From: CAZKFN01 sp964552035
GTDB taxonomy: Bacteria > Bacteroidota > Bacteroidia > Flavobacteriales_E > Vicingaceae
Direction: 5' to 3'
Assembly: GCA_964552035.1 (NCBI GenBank)
Contig: CAZKFN010000009.1
Span: 1 to 44,806, forward strand
Length of the DNA: 44,806 nucleotides
Made by a program: the position numbers and the translations under genes. Shown here piece after piece: positions 18,501-26,571 of this stretch. Every line of letters begins with the position of its first letter. Position 1 is the first letter of the stretch. The notes under the pieces were generated by a model, which made no database searches, was not told the origin of the DNA, and saw only the letters and a list, made by a program, of their open reading frames with translations.

Positions 18501-20031
18501 TGCCTCGAAAGATTTAACGCCACATGCATTGGCCGCACCTAATGATGGAGTTTATAGTTGTTATTCAGATACTCAAGAGGTGAAAGTAGAAATTAGAAAT
18601 AATGGTTCCGAAGATATTGATTTTACAGTAGATGTAACGGAAATAACAGTAGAAGTTAAGAAGAATGGAGTACCTTGGGATACGTTAAGGACTACCGTTA
18701 ATACAAATCAATTTATTAAAAATGGAATTCCTCCTGCTGTACCTCTACCAAGAGACTCTACTGTAATTATTAAGTTAGACGGTACCTTTGATATGTCAGA
18801 TATCGGTGCCATGTTTGACTTTAGAATTTACACCGATATGGTTACAGAAGTATTGAGAAGAAATGATACTATAGAAGAAGGTGTGTTAGCTCAAAGAGAA
18901 GCTGGAAGCATAACTTTAATTCAACCGGATGAGACCATTTGTTATCAAACACCCGTGAGGCTAAATATTAGGGATTTCTTTGGAAGACTGCAATGGCAAG
19001 AAAAAGAACACGATAGCCAAGGTGATGGATTCTGGATAAATGGCTTTAGTTTCCCTAGTGATTCTCCGCAATACGTTGTAATTTTAGATACAACTACGGA
19101 GTTGAAAGTTAAGATTTGTGATGTTATTGAGACAGTACCTGTTAAAATTAACATTACAAAACCATACTCAGGAAAAGCACTTGATAACTCAAGGTGTGGA
19201 CCTGGTGCAATTCGATCTGCTATTGAGTTCCCTTATTATGGACCGACAGCAACAAATAACATCGATTCTGTATTTGTCTATTCTAATATAAATGCAAATA
19301 ATTACGATACCTTATCATCAGGTGAACCGATAGTTGAAGATGGAAAACTAATCTATTATATAGAATACGACAACTTATTAAGCGATGACACCGTCTATGT
19401 TAGCACAAAAACGGACTCTTGTTGGTCGCCCTTAAGAACAGAGGTGATAACTAAGATCAATCCATATCCAGTTGTTCAGTTAGCGGATACTAATTATAAA
19501 GAAGTTTGCCAAGACACCACTCTAATATTAAATGCTGGTGCAATGGAAGGACATACCTTTAAATATGACTGGACAATTATTGAACCGGACGGTACTATTA
19601 TTAAGGATTCAACTCAAACTATAGTAGTAGATGCTTGGAAACTTGAGCTTAATAAAATATACAAATACACCGTATATGTGGAGTCTGATTATGGGTGTAA
19701 TGTCGACCAGACAGGGCCAAACGATACGTTATATGTTCGAATTACTGACTCTTGTGTGACATCGGTTAGAAACCATGAATTTGGAGATGAATTCAACATC
19801 TATCCTAACCCAACCAACGATGAACTGTTTATTGAATATAGATCATTTACTGACTTAGTGGGTACTATTAAACTCCTATCTATGGATGGCAAACTGATAG
19901 AACAACATGAAAATGTTAACTTCAGAATGCAAACTACTAAGTTTGATATGGGAAGACACGCTAGAGGAATCTATTTCATCAAAATAGAAACGAATAGTGG
20001 AGTAATTGTCAGAAAGATTATCAAGTCTTAA
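12571..20031 (+). CDS. Giant modular secreted protein with seven jelly-roll/CARDB-like module pairs and T9SS sorting domain
   Basis: The protein has 2486 residues. The signal peptide is MKRLLLALLLIGATVQSFAQ. Seven module pairs follow. Each pair has a jelly-roll domain of MAM or cleaved-adhesin type (typical pieces: SGPxxDHT, SPCxDL, FWYHRYGDQMG, IDDIxIF), then a CARDB-like beta domain with a Cys near its start (for example VVEIIEPAFENNCNLSS). Jelly-roll domains start near residues 20, 308, 602, 886, 1182, 1501 and 1800. Two or three Ig/PKD-like domains cover about 2111-2395. The last 80 residues are a type A Por sorting domain (FNIYPNPTNDELFIEY ... GIYFIKI ... KIIKS). It should cross the outer membrane by the type IX system and be attached to the surface or released. 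Adhesion or glycan binding is plausible; I see no catalytic motif. It is a single-gene unit. Confidence 0.93.
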   Translation: MKRLLLALLLIGATVQSFAQMLYVNEDFNNSTLPTGWTNNAVSGTEVWKFGIDGWHNNPNVNYNLDGTPFAFFDDDALGASSINNTVELITPTFDNSNNSITTLDFDYNFRQAPGAVNDSFAVFIDTGSGWINIFTVKRDDCGNFASAICMGNFPHARIDISQYRSTNTRVKFLYHDGNDWGYHVGIDNVVIQSPVNYDIGVSRIITPTSGCGLTDQEGILVEVINRGLQDVSSYDIAFSINGGTPVVETINNTLNSFDTTTYLFNSTADLSVINIHTVQVYTILTNDAQPHNDTATYQIENEPSHTLTYAEDFENGNGGWKVAGTNSSWQRGVPSAPSLNSAPSGQNIFTTNLIGNYNANERSYLISPCFDFSQTIGDPIMSFWLYYQTEVGFDNAWMEYSTDNGNTWRKLQAGGVRPTNWYNNIQNNVWEGFSNQWLRVENVLVGLGGEPQVKFRFTFNSDGGTHYNGIGVDLFTIREPQPVDLSLNEVLYPVDNSSPLCGYGPAENVILELENKGALPIDTFYVFYQVDNGSIVSDSIYSRFSPNSTLRYTFDDKYNFSSIRNYILDVWVETPRDSFPNNDTISNLRISNSQTVNTETISYYQSFDNFTNPNQQNWRAVPSTGTYQWRTANQSNSTTSGPARDHTTGQGVFVFADAQATGSAVATFESPCFDLSNNTGAVLEFYYHRYTSTPSNMGPLYVDVYDGKDWIEVSEITKIHPSSSSDWDLHTVNLNTYAGRRLKIRFRSKNIGQLGKMAIDDVILYEPVANDVRSLGAFYPISGCMVNNASEIRMRLQNLGSLPVEPADSLYVGYQVNEGPIVEEYVGYNINPEEVREYSFLTPADLSHPGRTYNIKTWVRLPTDKVPFNDTNFLYRIINHTIVNDQRETFETSRDANCNGFLGQVIENGWVAEPGNYAWHVQNTVDCKGETATPTPNTGPYGDNTTGRGNFLYTQGTGSTNSPPAILLSPCLDLTSRTKVNLSFWYHRYGDQMGDLVVQVKDSMDAWVDVFKLEGEEQKAPTDAWKNATVRLDSFAGNFSQIRFAGYYGGARGNMAIDDIDIFNRIDQDAGVVEIIEPAFENNCNLSSSATVKVLVKNFGSLPIAANSMTVHYSNNHEQHAQQVVPVSIDPDSVYELTFTQNIDLSGTGTQNIRVWTQLNGDTHTTNDLIEKNIINRSLGFPYYTQDFEYFQMGAGGYAGDDLQGWTRTPNGSGHSWHVWQGPAPTIDGEPMPNPPIVPNGPSGDHTFATDFKNGNGMYMLVETKFRRGGHADAIFTTPCGGIDFTESKSGRILLSFYYHMFGNVGDLFVDVHNGNQWVQGVTSIRGDQQDKATDPWKEHQVSLNNFSHVTNGRIRFRAQFRGQVGGGDIGLDDISLLDQDTIDMATKQLLRPTSDCNTRNQEQVEVIVQNVGFSEIHKVKMAYQVTWFPLNGDPVVRPIQRDSAIATVVQNARYTFRFNPRADMSQPGNYQFKIWSEVTGDRYEFNDTLIQIVTNKARPFPYCEDFSELLFGDIPKDFEDETMTNWWKGNQSDYAFKAAIEGGGPVAGVTTGLNDIYLFADDGDGNPQDEAWIETTCFDLTSTKAANLEFYYMAPSKRHYMLIEARAAGGGAWKDLDTLYANYDTLQGDPVTSWTKVSLSLAEYVGDFVEFRITAINAGDGFYAIDNFCIVRPLPQQMDLVTIVSPSPGRCYYSANEPVRLRVRNTGIDRIDSFRVVFAIDSGFVQFPPGGLGRDTFWIYPTTPTFEPGDVWDFYLDSTYFMEDKKEYFLNVHIYLPGDMDTVGNIIENYRIEHQIPIDIPYIIDFEDPNDPLEGLLYGQTGMFYTGGVYRGMSRPNVSGPADDHTFQNGTGHYFRTNSALGDAGDAVVLQSMCIDLTQAVQPELQYWYHMFGYNMGQLDVEANDDSGWRRVDSLAGEDPDQINNGRPWKMRSVQLNNPQAGWNYAGKFVRLRFVSYRGGDASDMGIDDIFVFDRASKDLTPHALAAPNDGVYSCYSDTQEVKVEIRNNGSEDIDFTVDVTEITVEVKKNGVPWDTLRTTVNTNQFIKNGIPPAVPLPRDSTVIIKLDGTFDMSDIGAMFDFRIYTDMVTEVLRRNDTIEEGVLAQREAGSITLIQPDETICYQTPVRLNIRDFFGRLQWQEKEHDSQGDGFWINGFSFPSDSPQYVVILDTTTELKVKICDVIETVPVKINITKPYSGKALDNSRCGPGAIRSAIEFPYYGPTATNNIDSVFVYSNINANNYDTLSSGEPIVEDGKLIYYIEYDNLLSDDTVYVSTKTDSCWSPLRTEVITKINPYPVVQLADTNYKEVCQDTTLILNAGAMEGHTFKYDWTIIEPDGTIIKDSTQTIVVDAWKLELNKIYKYTVYVESDYGCNVDQTGPNDTLYVRITDSCVTSVRNHEFGDEFNIYPNPTNDELFIEYRSFTDLVGTIKLLSMDGKLIEQHENVNFRMQTTKFDMGRHARGIYFIKIETNSGVIVRKIIKS

Positions 20032-20059
20032 GCTTGACGAACTAACAAGCAATAAAAAA

Positions 20060-20079
20060 GCCGCTTCAAATGAAGCGGC
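20060..20079 (+). terminator. Strong bidirectional intrinsic terminator after the giant gene
   Basis: A perfect GC-rich 8-bp stem (20060-20067 with 20072-20079) closes a 4-base loop. Six Ts follow (20080-20085) and six As precede it (20054-20059), so it can work on both strands. It lies 28 bases after the stop. Confidence 0.93.
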
Positions 20080-20327
20080 TTTTTTATTATTAATAGTAAA
20101 CCTTAACTAAGGAGAAAATCAAAATTAAGGTCATAAAAAAATAAATGTTAGAAATATTCTATCACCATACTCTTATTCTTTAAAGTGTAACACACTGCTC
20201 TCTTATGAAAGAATTACTAGTATCCGAAGAGTTAGGCGGGTTATGAAGAGATTTAACCCCTTTGGTTATAGTAAAGAGCTAAATTCAAATAAACCATCTA
20301 ATTTTAGTAAATAGCTAGCAAAAAAAA
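20080..20327. other. Spacer between two convergent terminators, no gene seen
   Basis: This AT-rich stretch separates the giant gene from the end of the dcw operon (whole gap 20032-20380, 349 bases). I see no open frame of note, no RNA gene and no promoter. Confidence 0.7.
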
Positions 20328-20357
20328 ATTGGCGACAAATTGATTCTTGTCGCCAAT
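20328..20357 (-). terminator. Intrinsic terminator after ftsZ
   Basis: A perfect 11-bp stem (20328-20338 with 20347-20357) has an 8-base loop and is followed on the minus strand by eight or more Ts (20328-20320). It lies 23 bases beyond the ftsZ stop and ends the dcw operon. Confidence 0.92.
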
Positions 20358-20380
20358 TCATGGAATTAAATTTTGGAATA

Positions 20381-21937
20381 TTAATCTACATTATCATGAA
20401 GAAAAGAATTATTTTGTCTTAATGTAGTGTTCTTATTTTCATCTTGGCTAAGTGAAAATCTAGAAACAGTAGATTCTGAAGAATGTGGGACATCATCTAA
20501 ATTAATTTGGCGTCTTTTATAAGCGGGCTCTCTTTCTAGCTCATTCAATCCTCCCGGTTTTCTCAATCGAGATGTTATTTCACCCAAAGCCTGCATTCTC
20601 TTTCTCAGCTTTTCTTCATGGATTTTCTTTTCAGATATCTCATTGTCAATTTTATTAATTTCGTCAGAAGTTGGTTTTTGAGATAACTTTTCTTTGACTT
20701 CCTTTTTAATTATTTTATCAGATGGTGTTTCCTTAGGTCCATCTTCATCTACTATATCTTCAAGGTTATAACGTTTTACTCCTTCTTCTTGTACTTTAGA
20801 ATTCTCAATGCTAAAGTCAATCTCTTTATTTTCAGGAGCATTCACAATCTTTAATTCTGGTTCCAAAGAGCTAGAAGTATTATAAGAAGGGTCCGGAACT
20901 TTTTGAGTAACCGTGGTATCCACATCATCATCTAATTTTACGACTTGCTTTTTAGTTAAACTTTCAGTGTTTGAAGTTTCTTGAGTTCCAAAACCTGTGG
21001 CAATAATTGTTACTGAAATTTTATTCCCTAACTCCTCATCAACCCCATTCCCCCAAATAATATCAGCTGAATTTCCAGCTTCACTTTGAATGTACTCCGT
21101 AATCTCATCAATCTCATCCATAGTCACTTCTTCATCTCCAGAAGTAATATTTAGAAGAATATAATTCGCTCCAGTAATATCATTATCATTTAACAATGGA
21201 GAAGTAAGTGCATGGCTCACAGCTTTTACTGCCCTTCCTTCACCTTCTGCTGATGCTGAGCCCATGATAGCTGTGCCACCTTCTTTCATTACTGTTTTAA
21301 CATCTTCAAAATCCACATTAATATACCCTGCTACGGTAATAATTTCTGCTATACCTTTAGCGGCAACGGTTAAAATATCGTCCGCCATTGAAAATGCTTC
21401 TGATATCTTTAAGTTTCCATGCATTTCTCTTAAGCGATCATTAGAAATGACCAATAAAGTATCTACACTCTCACGCATTTCTTTCAACCCAGCTTCTGCT
21501 TGCTTTTTTCTTCTATTGCCTTCAAAAGCAAAAGGAATGGTTACAATTCCTACAGTAAGGATATCCATTTCCCTAGCAGCTTCAGCAATAACAGGGGCAG
21601 CTCCAGTTCCAGTACCTCCTCCCATTCCAGCAGTTATAAAAACCATTTGAGTATTACATTCTAAAATTTCTTTTATTTCATCAATACTTTCAATGGCTGC
21701 ATTTTCACCTACTTCAGGCTTTGAACCCGCACCTCTACCCTGTGTTAGGGAAGAACCTAATTGAATCTTATTAGGTATAGGACTTAAATCTAAAGCTTGT
21801 TGATCGGTATTGCATATTAAGAAATCTACACCTTTTATACCTTGTTTATACATGTGGTTAACGGCATTACTTCCTCCGCCACCTACACCGATAACTTTAA
21901 TAATTGATGCTTTTTCTTTTTCTAAATTAAATTCCAT
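20381..21937 (-). CDS. ftsZ: Cell division protein FtsZ
   Basis: This 518-residue tubulin homologue forms the cytokinetic ring. The GTP-binding GGGGSN is at 19-24 and the tubulin signature GGGTGTG at 106-112. The catalytic T7-loop region lies near residue 210. The polymerising core ends at about 320. A long variable linker of about 150 charged residues follows, then the Bacteroidota-type tail with EPAYKRRQINLDDV and the final NNSFLHDNVD, which is probably the conserved peptide binding FtsA. It is longer than E. coli FtsZ (383) because of the linker, as usual in this phylum. It is last in the dcw operon, 65 bases after ftsA, and is followed by a terminator. Confidence 0.98.
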   Translation of the reverse strand: MEFNLEKEKASIIKVIGVGGGGSNAVNHMYKQGIKGVDFLICNTDQQALDLSPIPNKIQLGSSLTQGRGAGSKPEVGENAAIESIDEIKEILECNTQMVFITAGMGGGTGTGAAPVIAEAAREMDILTVGIVTIPFAFEGNRRKKQAEAGLKEMRESVDTLLVISNDRLREMHGNLKISEAFSMADDILTVAAKGIAEIITVAGYINVDFEDVKTVMKEGGTAIMGSASAEGEGRAVKAVSHALTSPLLNDNDITGANYILLNITSGDEEVTMDEIDEITEYIQSEAGNSADIIWGNGVDEELGNKISVTIIATGFGTQETSNTESLTKKQVVKLDDDVDTTVTQKVPDPSYNTSSSLEPELKIVNAPENKEIDFSIENSKVQEEGVKRYNLEDIVDEDGPKETPSDKIIKKEVKEKLSQKPTSDEINKIDNEISEKKIHEEKLRKRMQALGEITSRLRKPGGLNELEREPAYKRRQINLDDVPHSSESTVSRFSLSQDENKNTTLRQNNSFLHDNVD

Positions 21938-22002
21938 AGCTATTAATTTATGTGAGTTTGCTCTTGTTATTTTATTTTAATACTTTGTATTTCATAGATA
22001 AA

Positions 22003-23313
22003 TTAGCTGACTTCCTCATCAAAAAAGGATTTTGTTTTTTCTATCAATCGCTTAAGAAAAGGGGTTTTTATACCTTCTATTTTCTCTTCTGTTGCGATTT
22101 CCTCCTCCTCTTCAAGCTCTACAACTTCCTTATTTTTCTCATGTCCTATACCTGCGTCAAGGTTTTTATACCCTTCTAAGATTAATCCAACGCTTGTAGC
22201 ATACATAGGGCTAGTTATCTCCTCTATATTTCCTTTAGCTAAATATTCGTTAGGAAAGCCAATCCTTGTATCCATTCCTGTTATATACTCAAAAAGTTGA
22301 GTAATGTGTTTCATTTGTGCACCGCCCCCTGTAATTACTAATCCTGTAATCAACTTATTTTCTAAACCAGACTTTTTAATTTCATAATAAATATGTTCTA
22401 TAATCTCTGTAAGTCTAGCTTCAATAATACTTGAAAGATTCTTGATAGAAATCTCTTTAGGTGGTCTTCCTCTTAGCCCTGGGATAGAAACAATCTCGCT
22501 TTCTTGGCTTTCACTCATAATAGCTGATCCAAATTTCACCTTAAGCTGCTCTGCTTGGCTTTTAATGATGCTACACCCCTCTCTAATATCTTCTGTAATA
22601 ATATTCCCTCCAAAAGGAATTACAGCTGTATGTCGCATGGCATTGTTGTGGAATATAGCTATATCTGTGGTACCACCACCAATATCAACCAGGACCACCC
22701 CAGCCTCGATTTCTTCTTGAGTCAATACAGCAGCCGAAGAGGCCATAGGCTCAAGAATCATATCTTGAACTTGCAAATTTGATTTGACAACACATTTGGT
22801 AAGATTTTTTGCAGCAGTAACTTGACAAGTAATGATATGAAAATCTGCTTCTAATCTTAACCCTGCCATTCCTATTGGATAAACAATACCAGCTTCTCCA
22901 TCAACGATAAAGTCCTGAGGCAAGATATGTACAATTTCCTCCCCTGGTAGTGTGGCTAACTTATACATATCATCAATTAAAGCGTCAATATCTTCTTGAC
23001 TTATCTCACCTTCAATGTCTTGTCGAATTCTTACACCTCTATGCTGCAAACTTTTTATATGTTGACCAGCAATTCCTACATTGACAACCGATATTTCAAC
23101 ATTCGATTGCTCTGCTGCTTCTGCCACTGCCGACTTTATAGACTCAATCGTCTTGTTGATATTAGCTACTACTCCTCGACTAACACCTAAAGACTCAGAG
23201 CGTCCCATGCCTAAAATTTCAAGCTTACCATGCTCATTCTTTCGCCCTACCATGGCGACAATTTTTGTTGTTCCAATATCTAAGCCTACAACTATTTCTG
23301 AAGAATCACTCAT
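22003..23313 (-). CDS. ftsA: Cell division protein FtsA
   Basis: This 436-residue actin-fold ATPase anchors FtsZ to the membrane. The phosphate-1 loop VGLDIGTTKIVAMVG is at about 9-23, phosphate-2 VLVDIGGGTTDIAIF near 205 and the adenosine motif TGGGAQMKHI near 333. The SHS2/1C domain is at about 85-165. An acidic linker precedes the C-terminal amphipathic helix (FLKRLIEKTKSFF) that binds the inner membrane. Five bases separate it from ftsQ. Order and spacing are typical of the Bacteroidota dcw operon. Confidence 0.97.
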   Translation of the reverse strand: MSDSSEIVVGLDIGTTKIVAMVGRKNEHGKLEILGMGRSESLGVSRGVVANINKTIESIKSAVAEAAEQSNVEISVVNVGIAGQHIKSLQHRGVRIRQDIEGEISQEDIDALIDDMYKLATLPGEEIVHILPQDFIVDGEAGIVYPIGMAGLRLEADFHIITCQVTAAKNLTKCVVKSNLQVQDMILEPMASSAAVLTQEEIEAGVVLVDIGGGTTDIAIFHNNAMRHTAVIPFGGNIITEDIREGCSIIKSQAEQLKVKFGSAIMSESQESEIVSIPGLRGRPPKEISIKNLSSIIEARLTEIIEHIYYEIKKSGLENKLITGLVITGGGAQMKHITQLFEYITGMDTRIGFPNEYLAKGNIEEITSPMYATSVGLILEGYKNLDAGIGHEKNKEVVELEEEEEIATEEKIEGIKTPFLKRLIEKTKSFFDEEVS

Positions 23314-23318
23314 AATTA

Positions 23319-24110
23319 TTACCTTTTAGTGCAAACCACTTGGTTCGCAAATTTTAAATTTATTACACTATATTCGTTCCAACCAGTTTTATCTAAACCT
23401 TCTTTATAAAAGATTTTTAGTTTATCAAACTTTTCCTTTATTGATGCGGCATCCCCAAATACAATTCTATGATTTCCAATCCTTGGAATCAATTCTATTT
23501 CAAAATCTTTATTAACATAAAGTTGTTCAATTTGAGCACTCCACAAAGGATCATACTTTATATACTCCGCCATTTTAAAAATGTCTGTAATTAAGCTTGT
23601 CCCTTTTTTATTCTTTAATTCCCCTTTTATATCAATCTGACTTGCACTAATATAATCCTCAAACACAAACCCACTAACTACCATTAAATTAGCCGTGTAC
23701 TTTGAAGAAGGAGGCATTATTTTAGCATTGTTATCTATGTAATAACTGTCTCCATTAAAGCTAAATATTCTCACAATTGGAGTACGCTGACTAACCTCAA
23801 TAATCACTTTACCATCCAACGTTTTATACACTTCAGAATTTTGAACTACCGGATGATGGTTAATTTTATGTTCTAAATGAGCAGTATTAATCTCATTTAA
23901 AGGCTTACCCACCATGGTATCTACTTCATGATAGACCATTTGGAAAATATCTTCTTCATTAATAAATGTGTTCCCATTGCTATGGTCAATCAAAATCTTT
24001 AAGCTTTCACAGGTTTTTTCTTTTTGTTTTTGTTTCGTAAAACCCAATAAAAATCCTATACCTATAATCAAGGCTAACCAACTTAGAATATTTAAAACTC
24101 TTTTTTTCAT
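23319..24110 (-). CDS. ftsQ: Cell division protein FtsQ
   Basis: This 263-residue bitopic membrane protein has a short basic N-terminus, one membrane helix (about 8-24) and a periplasmic part with a POTRA-like domain (about 40-105, including LNEINTAHLEHKINHHPVV) and a beta domain. It links FtsL to the divisome and controls septal wall synthesis. Its ATG overlaps the murC stop by 4 bases and ftsA follows after 5 bases. Similarity within the family is low, so the call depends partly on topology and position between murC and ftsA, where ftsQ is expected. Confidence 0.9.
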   Translation of the reverse strand: MKKRVLNILSWLALIIGIGFLLGFTKQKQKEKTCESLKILIDHSNGNTFINEEDIFQMVYHEVDTMVGKPLNEINTAHLEHKINHHPVVQNSEVYKTLDGKVIIEVSQRTPIVRIFSFNGDSYYIDNNAKIMPPSSKYTANLMVVSGFVFEDYISASQIDIKGELKNKKGTSLITDIFKMAEYIKYDPLWSAQIEQLYVNKDFEIELIPRIGNHRIVFGDAASIKEKFDKLKIFYKEGLDKTGWNEYSVINLKFANQVVCTKR

Positions 24111-25471
24111 TTAAAATCTTCTATAATTTTAGGTATCATTAAACTGATATCACCTGCTCCTATTGTCAAGAGTATATCCATTTCTATTGTTTTCAAATAA
24201 GATAACAAAGAGTTATCTTCAACCACCTTTACATTTTTTGATTTTATTTTATCTGCTAACCATTGAGAAGTAATCCCTTTTATGGGCAATTCTCTTGCTG
24301 GATAAATATTCATTAATATCAATTGATCTGCTTGAGACAAAGCCAGCGCAAAATCCTCTGCGAAATCTTTAGTCCTACTGTATAAATGAGGTTGAAAAAC
24401 AGCTGTAACCTTACGATTAGGATACATTTCTTTTACGGATTTTAGCAATATATTTACCTCCTCTGGATGATGTGCATAATCATCTATGTAAACCAATTTA
24501 TCTCCTTTTAGATGGATATCAAACCTCCTATGAATACCCATAAACCCTTCAAAAGCAGACTTTATAGCTAAGGGTTCTACTCCCTGTTCTATGGCCACTG
24601 CAAAAGTTACTGCAGCATTTTCAATGTTGTGAAATCCAGGTAGCCCGCTACTTAATCTTTTTACCTTAATTCCCTTATACTCAATGTCAAATAGGAACTC
24701 CCCATCTTGCAAATGAATATTACTCACTACAACATCAGTTTCATCACCTCCATAGGTAATCCATTCACAATTACTTTTCCCCTTTAAGCGATGAACTACC
24801 GATTCATGAACAAACAGCTTCCCTTCAACTGAAATTTGACTAACAAATTGATCAAAAGCACTGGTGATATCCCTTTCATCTTGATAGATGTCCATATGGT
24901 CTAATGAAAGAGCTGTAATAACGGCTTGCTGAGGATGCAATTGCAAAAAGGAACGGTCGTATTCATCTGCCTCAACCACCAACAAATTAGCTTCATCATT
25001 CAATAATAAATTTGAATTAAAGTTCCTAGAAACTCCCCCTAAGAAGGCATTTACCTTAAGGCCTGAAGAATTTAAAACATGAGCAATCATTGTAGAAACA
25101 GTAGTTTTACCATGAGTACCTGCTACTGCTAGGGTTGGGAATTCAGCACTCAAAGCTCCAAGCACAGCTGCTCGTTTTATACACTCAAATCCATTGGACT
25201 TAAAAAAGGATAAAATTTTATTTTCGGATGGTATTGCAGGAGTATAAACAACTAAAGTGCAATCTTTCTTTTTAAAATCATTTGGAATTTCTTGAAGTTC
25301 GTCAAGTACAGTTAGCTGGATTCCTTCTGTTTCAAGTTCATTAGTTAATTTTGTTTTAACTCTATCATAGCCTGCGATTTTATATTTTTGGGCATTAAAA
25401 TATCTTGCTAATGCGCTCATTCCTATGCCGCCTAAGCCTACAAAATAGATATTTTTTATCCCTTTTTTCAT
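24107..25471 (-). CDS. murC: UDP-N-acetylmuramate--L-alanine ligase MurC
   Basis: This 454-residue protein adds L-Ala to UDP-MurNAc, the first amino acid of the peptidoglycan stem, in the cytoplasm. The UDP-binding Rossmann motif VGLGGIGMSALARYF is at 11-25, the ATP loop GTHGKTT at 118-124 and the conserved EADEYDRSF near 192. The C-terminal ligase domain includes DDYAHHPEEV. It overlaps murG upstream and ftsQ downstream by 4 bases each (ATGA type), so it is translationally coupled. Length is normal. Confidence 0.98.
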   Translation of the reverse strand: MKKGIKNIYFVGLGGIGMSALARYFNAQKYKIAGYDRVKTKLTNELETEGIQLTVLDELQEIPNDFKKKDCTLVVYTPAIPSENKILSFFKSNGFECIKRAAVLGALSAEFPTLAVAGTHGKTTVSTMIAHVLNSSGLKVNAFLGGVSRNFNSNLLLNDEANLLVVEADEYDRSFLQLHPQQAVITALSLDHMDIYQDERDITSAFDQFVSQISVEGKLFVHESVVHRLKGKSNCEWITYGGDETDVVVSNIHLQDGEFLFDIEYKGIKVKRLSSGLPGFHNIENAAVTFAVAIEQGVEPLAIKSAFEGFMGIHRRFDIHLKGDKLVYIDDYAHHPEEVNILLKSVKEMYPNRKVTAVFQPHLYSRTKDFAEDFALALSQADQLILMNIYPARELPIKGITSQWLADKIKSKNVKVVEDNSLLSYLKTIEMDILLTIGAGDISLMIPKIIEDFK

Positions 25472-26571
25472 TTTCTTACTGCCAGTTTAATTACTTCATC
25501 TGCAATTCTATCTGCTGCATTATTAATCCCCAACTGTCTCATTTGCTCACTCATTTTATTTAGATATTCCTTATCTTTAAGGAGTTTTATTACTTTTTCT
25601 CCCAACTCAGATTTGGCTTTAGCATTTTCAACCATTAGTGCTGCATTCTTTTTTACTAAAACTTCTGCATTTTTAGTTTGATGATCTTCTGCTGCAGTAG
25701 GTAAGGGTACAAATATTACTGGTTTATGCACCAACATTAACTCTGAAACTGCCATAGCTCCAGCACGAGAAACCACCAAATCTGATGCTGCATAAGCTAA
25801 ATCCATAGGCTTAATAAATTCATGAACCTTAACCTCTTTCTCTATACCCTTTACGGCATCTTGAGCACGTTTATAAAAAGCTTTCCCAGTTTGCCAAACC
25901 AGTTGAATGCCTGCCCTTCTCAAATCCTGCAAAGCCCCTTCTATAGCCTCATTAATTGCCCAAGCCCCCAAACTTCCACCGACAATTAGCAAGGTTTTCT
26001 TCCCCTTTTCTAATCCAAAATACAATCTAGCTTCTTCTTCTTTCCCTCGAATTTTTACCATTTCAGCTCGAACTGGATTTCCCGTTTTAATTATTTTCTC
26101 TTTCGGGAAGAAGGTTTCCATTCCATCATAAGCTACACATATACACGCTGCCTTTTTGCTCAGCAACTTATTGGTCAGCCCTGCATAGGAATTTTGTTCT
26201 TGAATAAGAGTTGGTATTTTTAATTTATTCGCCATATATAAAAGTGGTCCGGAGGCATAGCCCCCAACACCAACAGCTACATCAGGCTTAAACTCCTTAA
26301 TAATTTGTTTGGCTTTCTTTAAACTAGCCATTAATTTAAAAGGTATTTTTAAATTTTTTAAACTCAAACTTCTTTGTATTCCAATAATTGGAAGCCCTAC
26401 AATCTCATACCCTGCTTCTGGAACCTTTTCCATTTCCATTCTATTATCTGCACCTACAAATAGAAACTCCACTTCCCTTGTTTTAGCTTTTATAGCATTG
26501 GCTATTGCTATAGCAGGGAATATATGTCCGCCCGTACCTCCTCCAGAAATTATAACTCTCATTTTAGGCAT
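25468..26571 (-). CDS. murG: UDP-GlcNAc:lipid I GlcNAc transferase MurG
   Basis: This 367-residue GT28 glycosyltransferase turns lipid I into lipid II on the inner face of the membrane. The N-terminal glycine motif ISGGGTGGHIFPAIAIA is at about 8-24, followed by GVGGYASGPLLY and LIQEQNSYAGLTNKLL. The C-terminal donor-binding domain carries IVGGSLGAWAIN and the VSRAGAMAVSEL ... PTAAEDHQTKNAE block. Its start overlaps the end of ftsW by 8 bases. All expected motifs are intact. Confidence 0.98.
   Translation of the reverse strand: MPKMRVIISGGGTGGHIFPAIAIANAIKAKTREVEFLFVGADNRMEMEKVPEAGYEIVGLPIIGIQRSLSLKNLKIPFKLMASLKKAKQIIKEFKPDVAVGVGGYASGPLLYMANKLKIPTLIQEQNSYAGLTNKLLSKKAACICVAYDGMETFFPKEKIIKTGNPVRAEMVKIRGKEEEARLYFGLEKGKKTLLIVGGSLGAWAINEAIEGALQDLRRAGIQLVWQTGKAFYKRAQDAVKGIEKEVKVHEFIKPMDLAYAASDLVVSRAGAMAVSELMLVHKPVIFVPLPTAAEDHQTKNAEVLVKKNAALMVENAKAKSELGEKVIKLLKDKEYLNKMSEQMRQLGINNAADRIADEVIKLAVRK

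Noticed and set aside
21264..21650. 128-codon plus-strand frame inside ftsZ
   Set aside because: It is antisense to the most conserved part of FtsZ and has no family resemblance.
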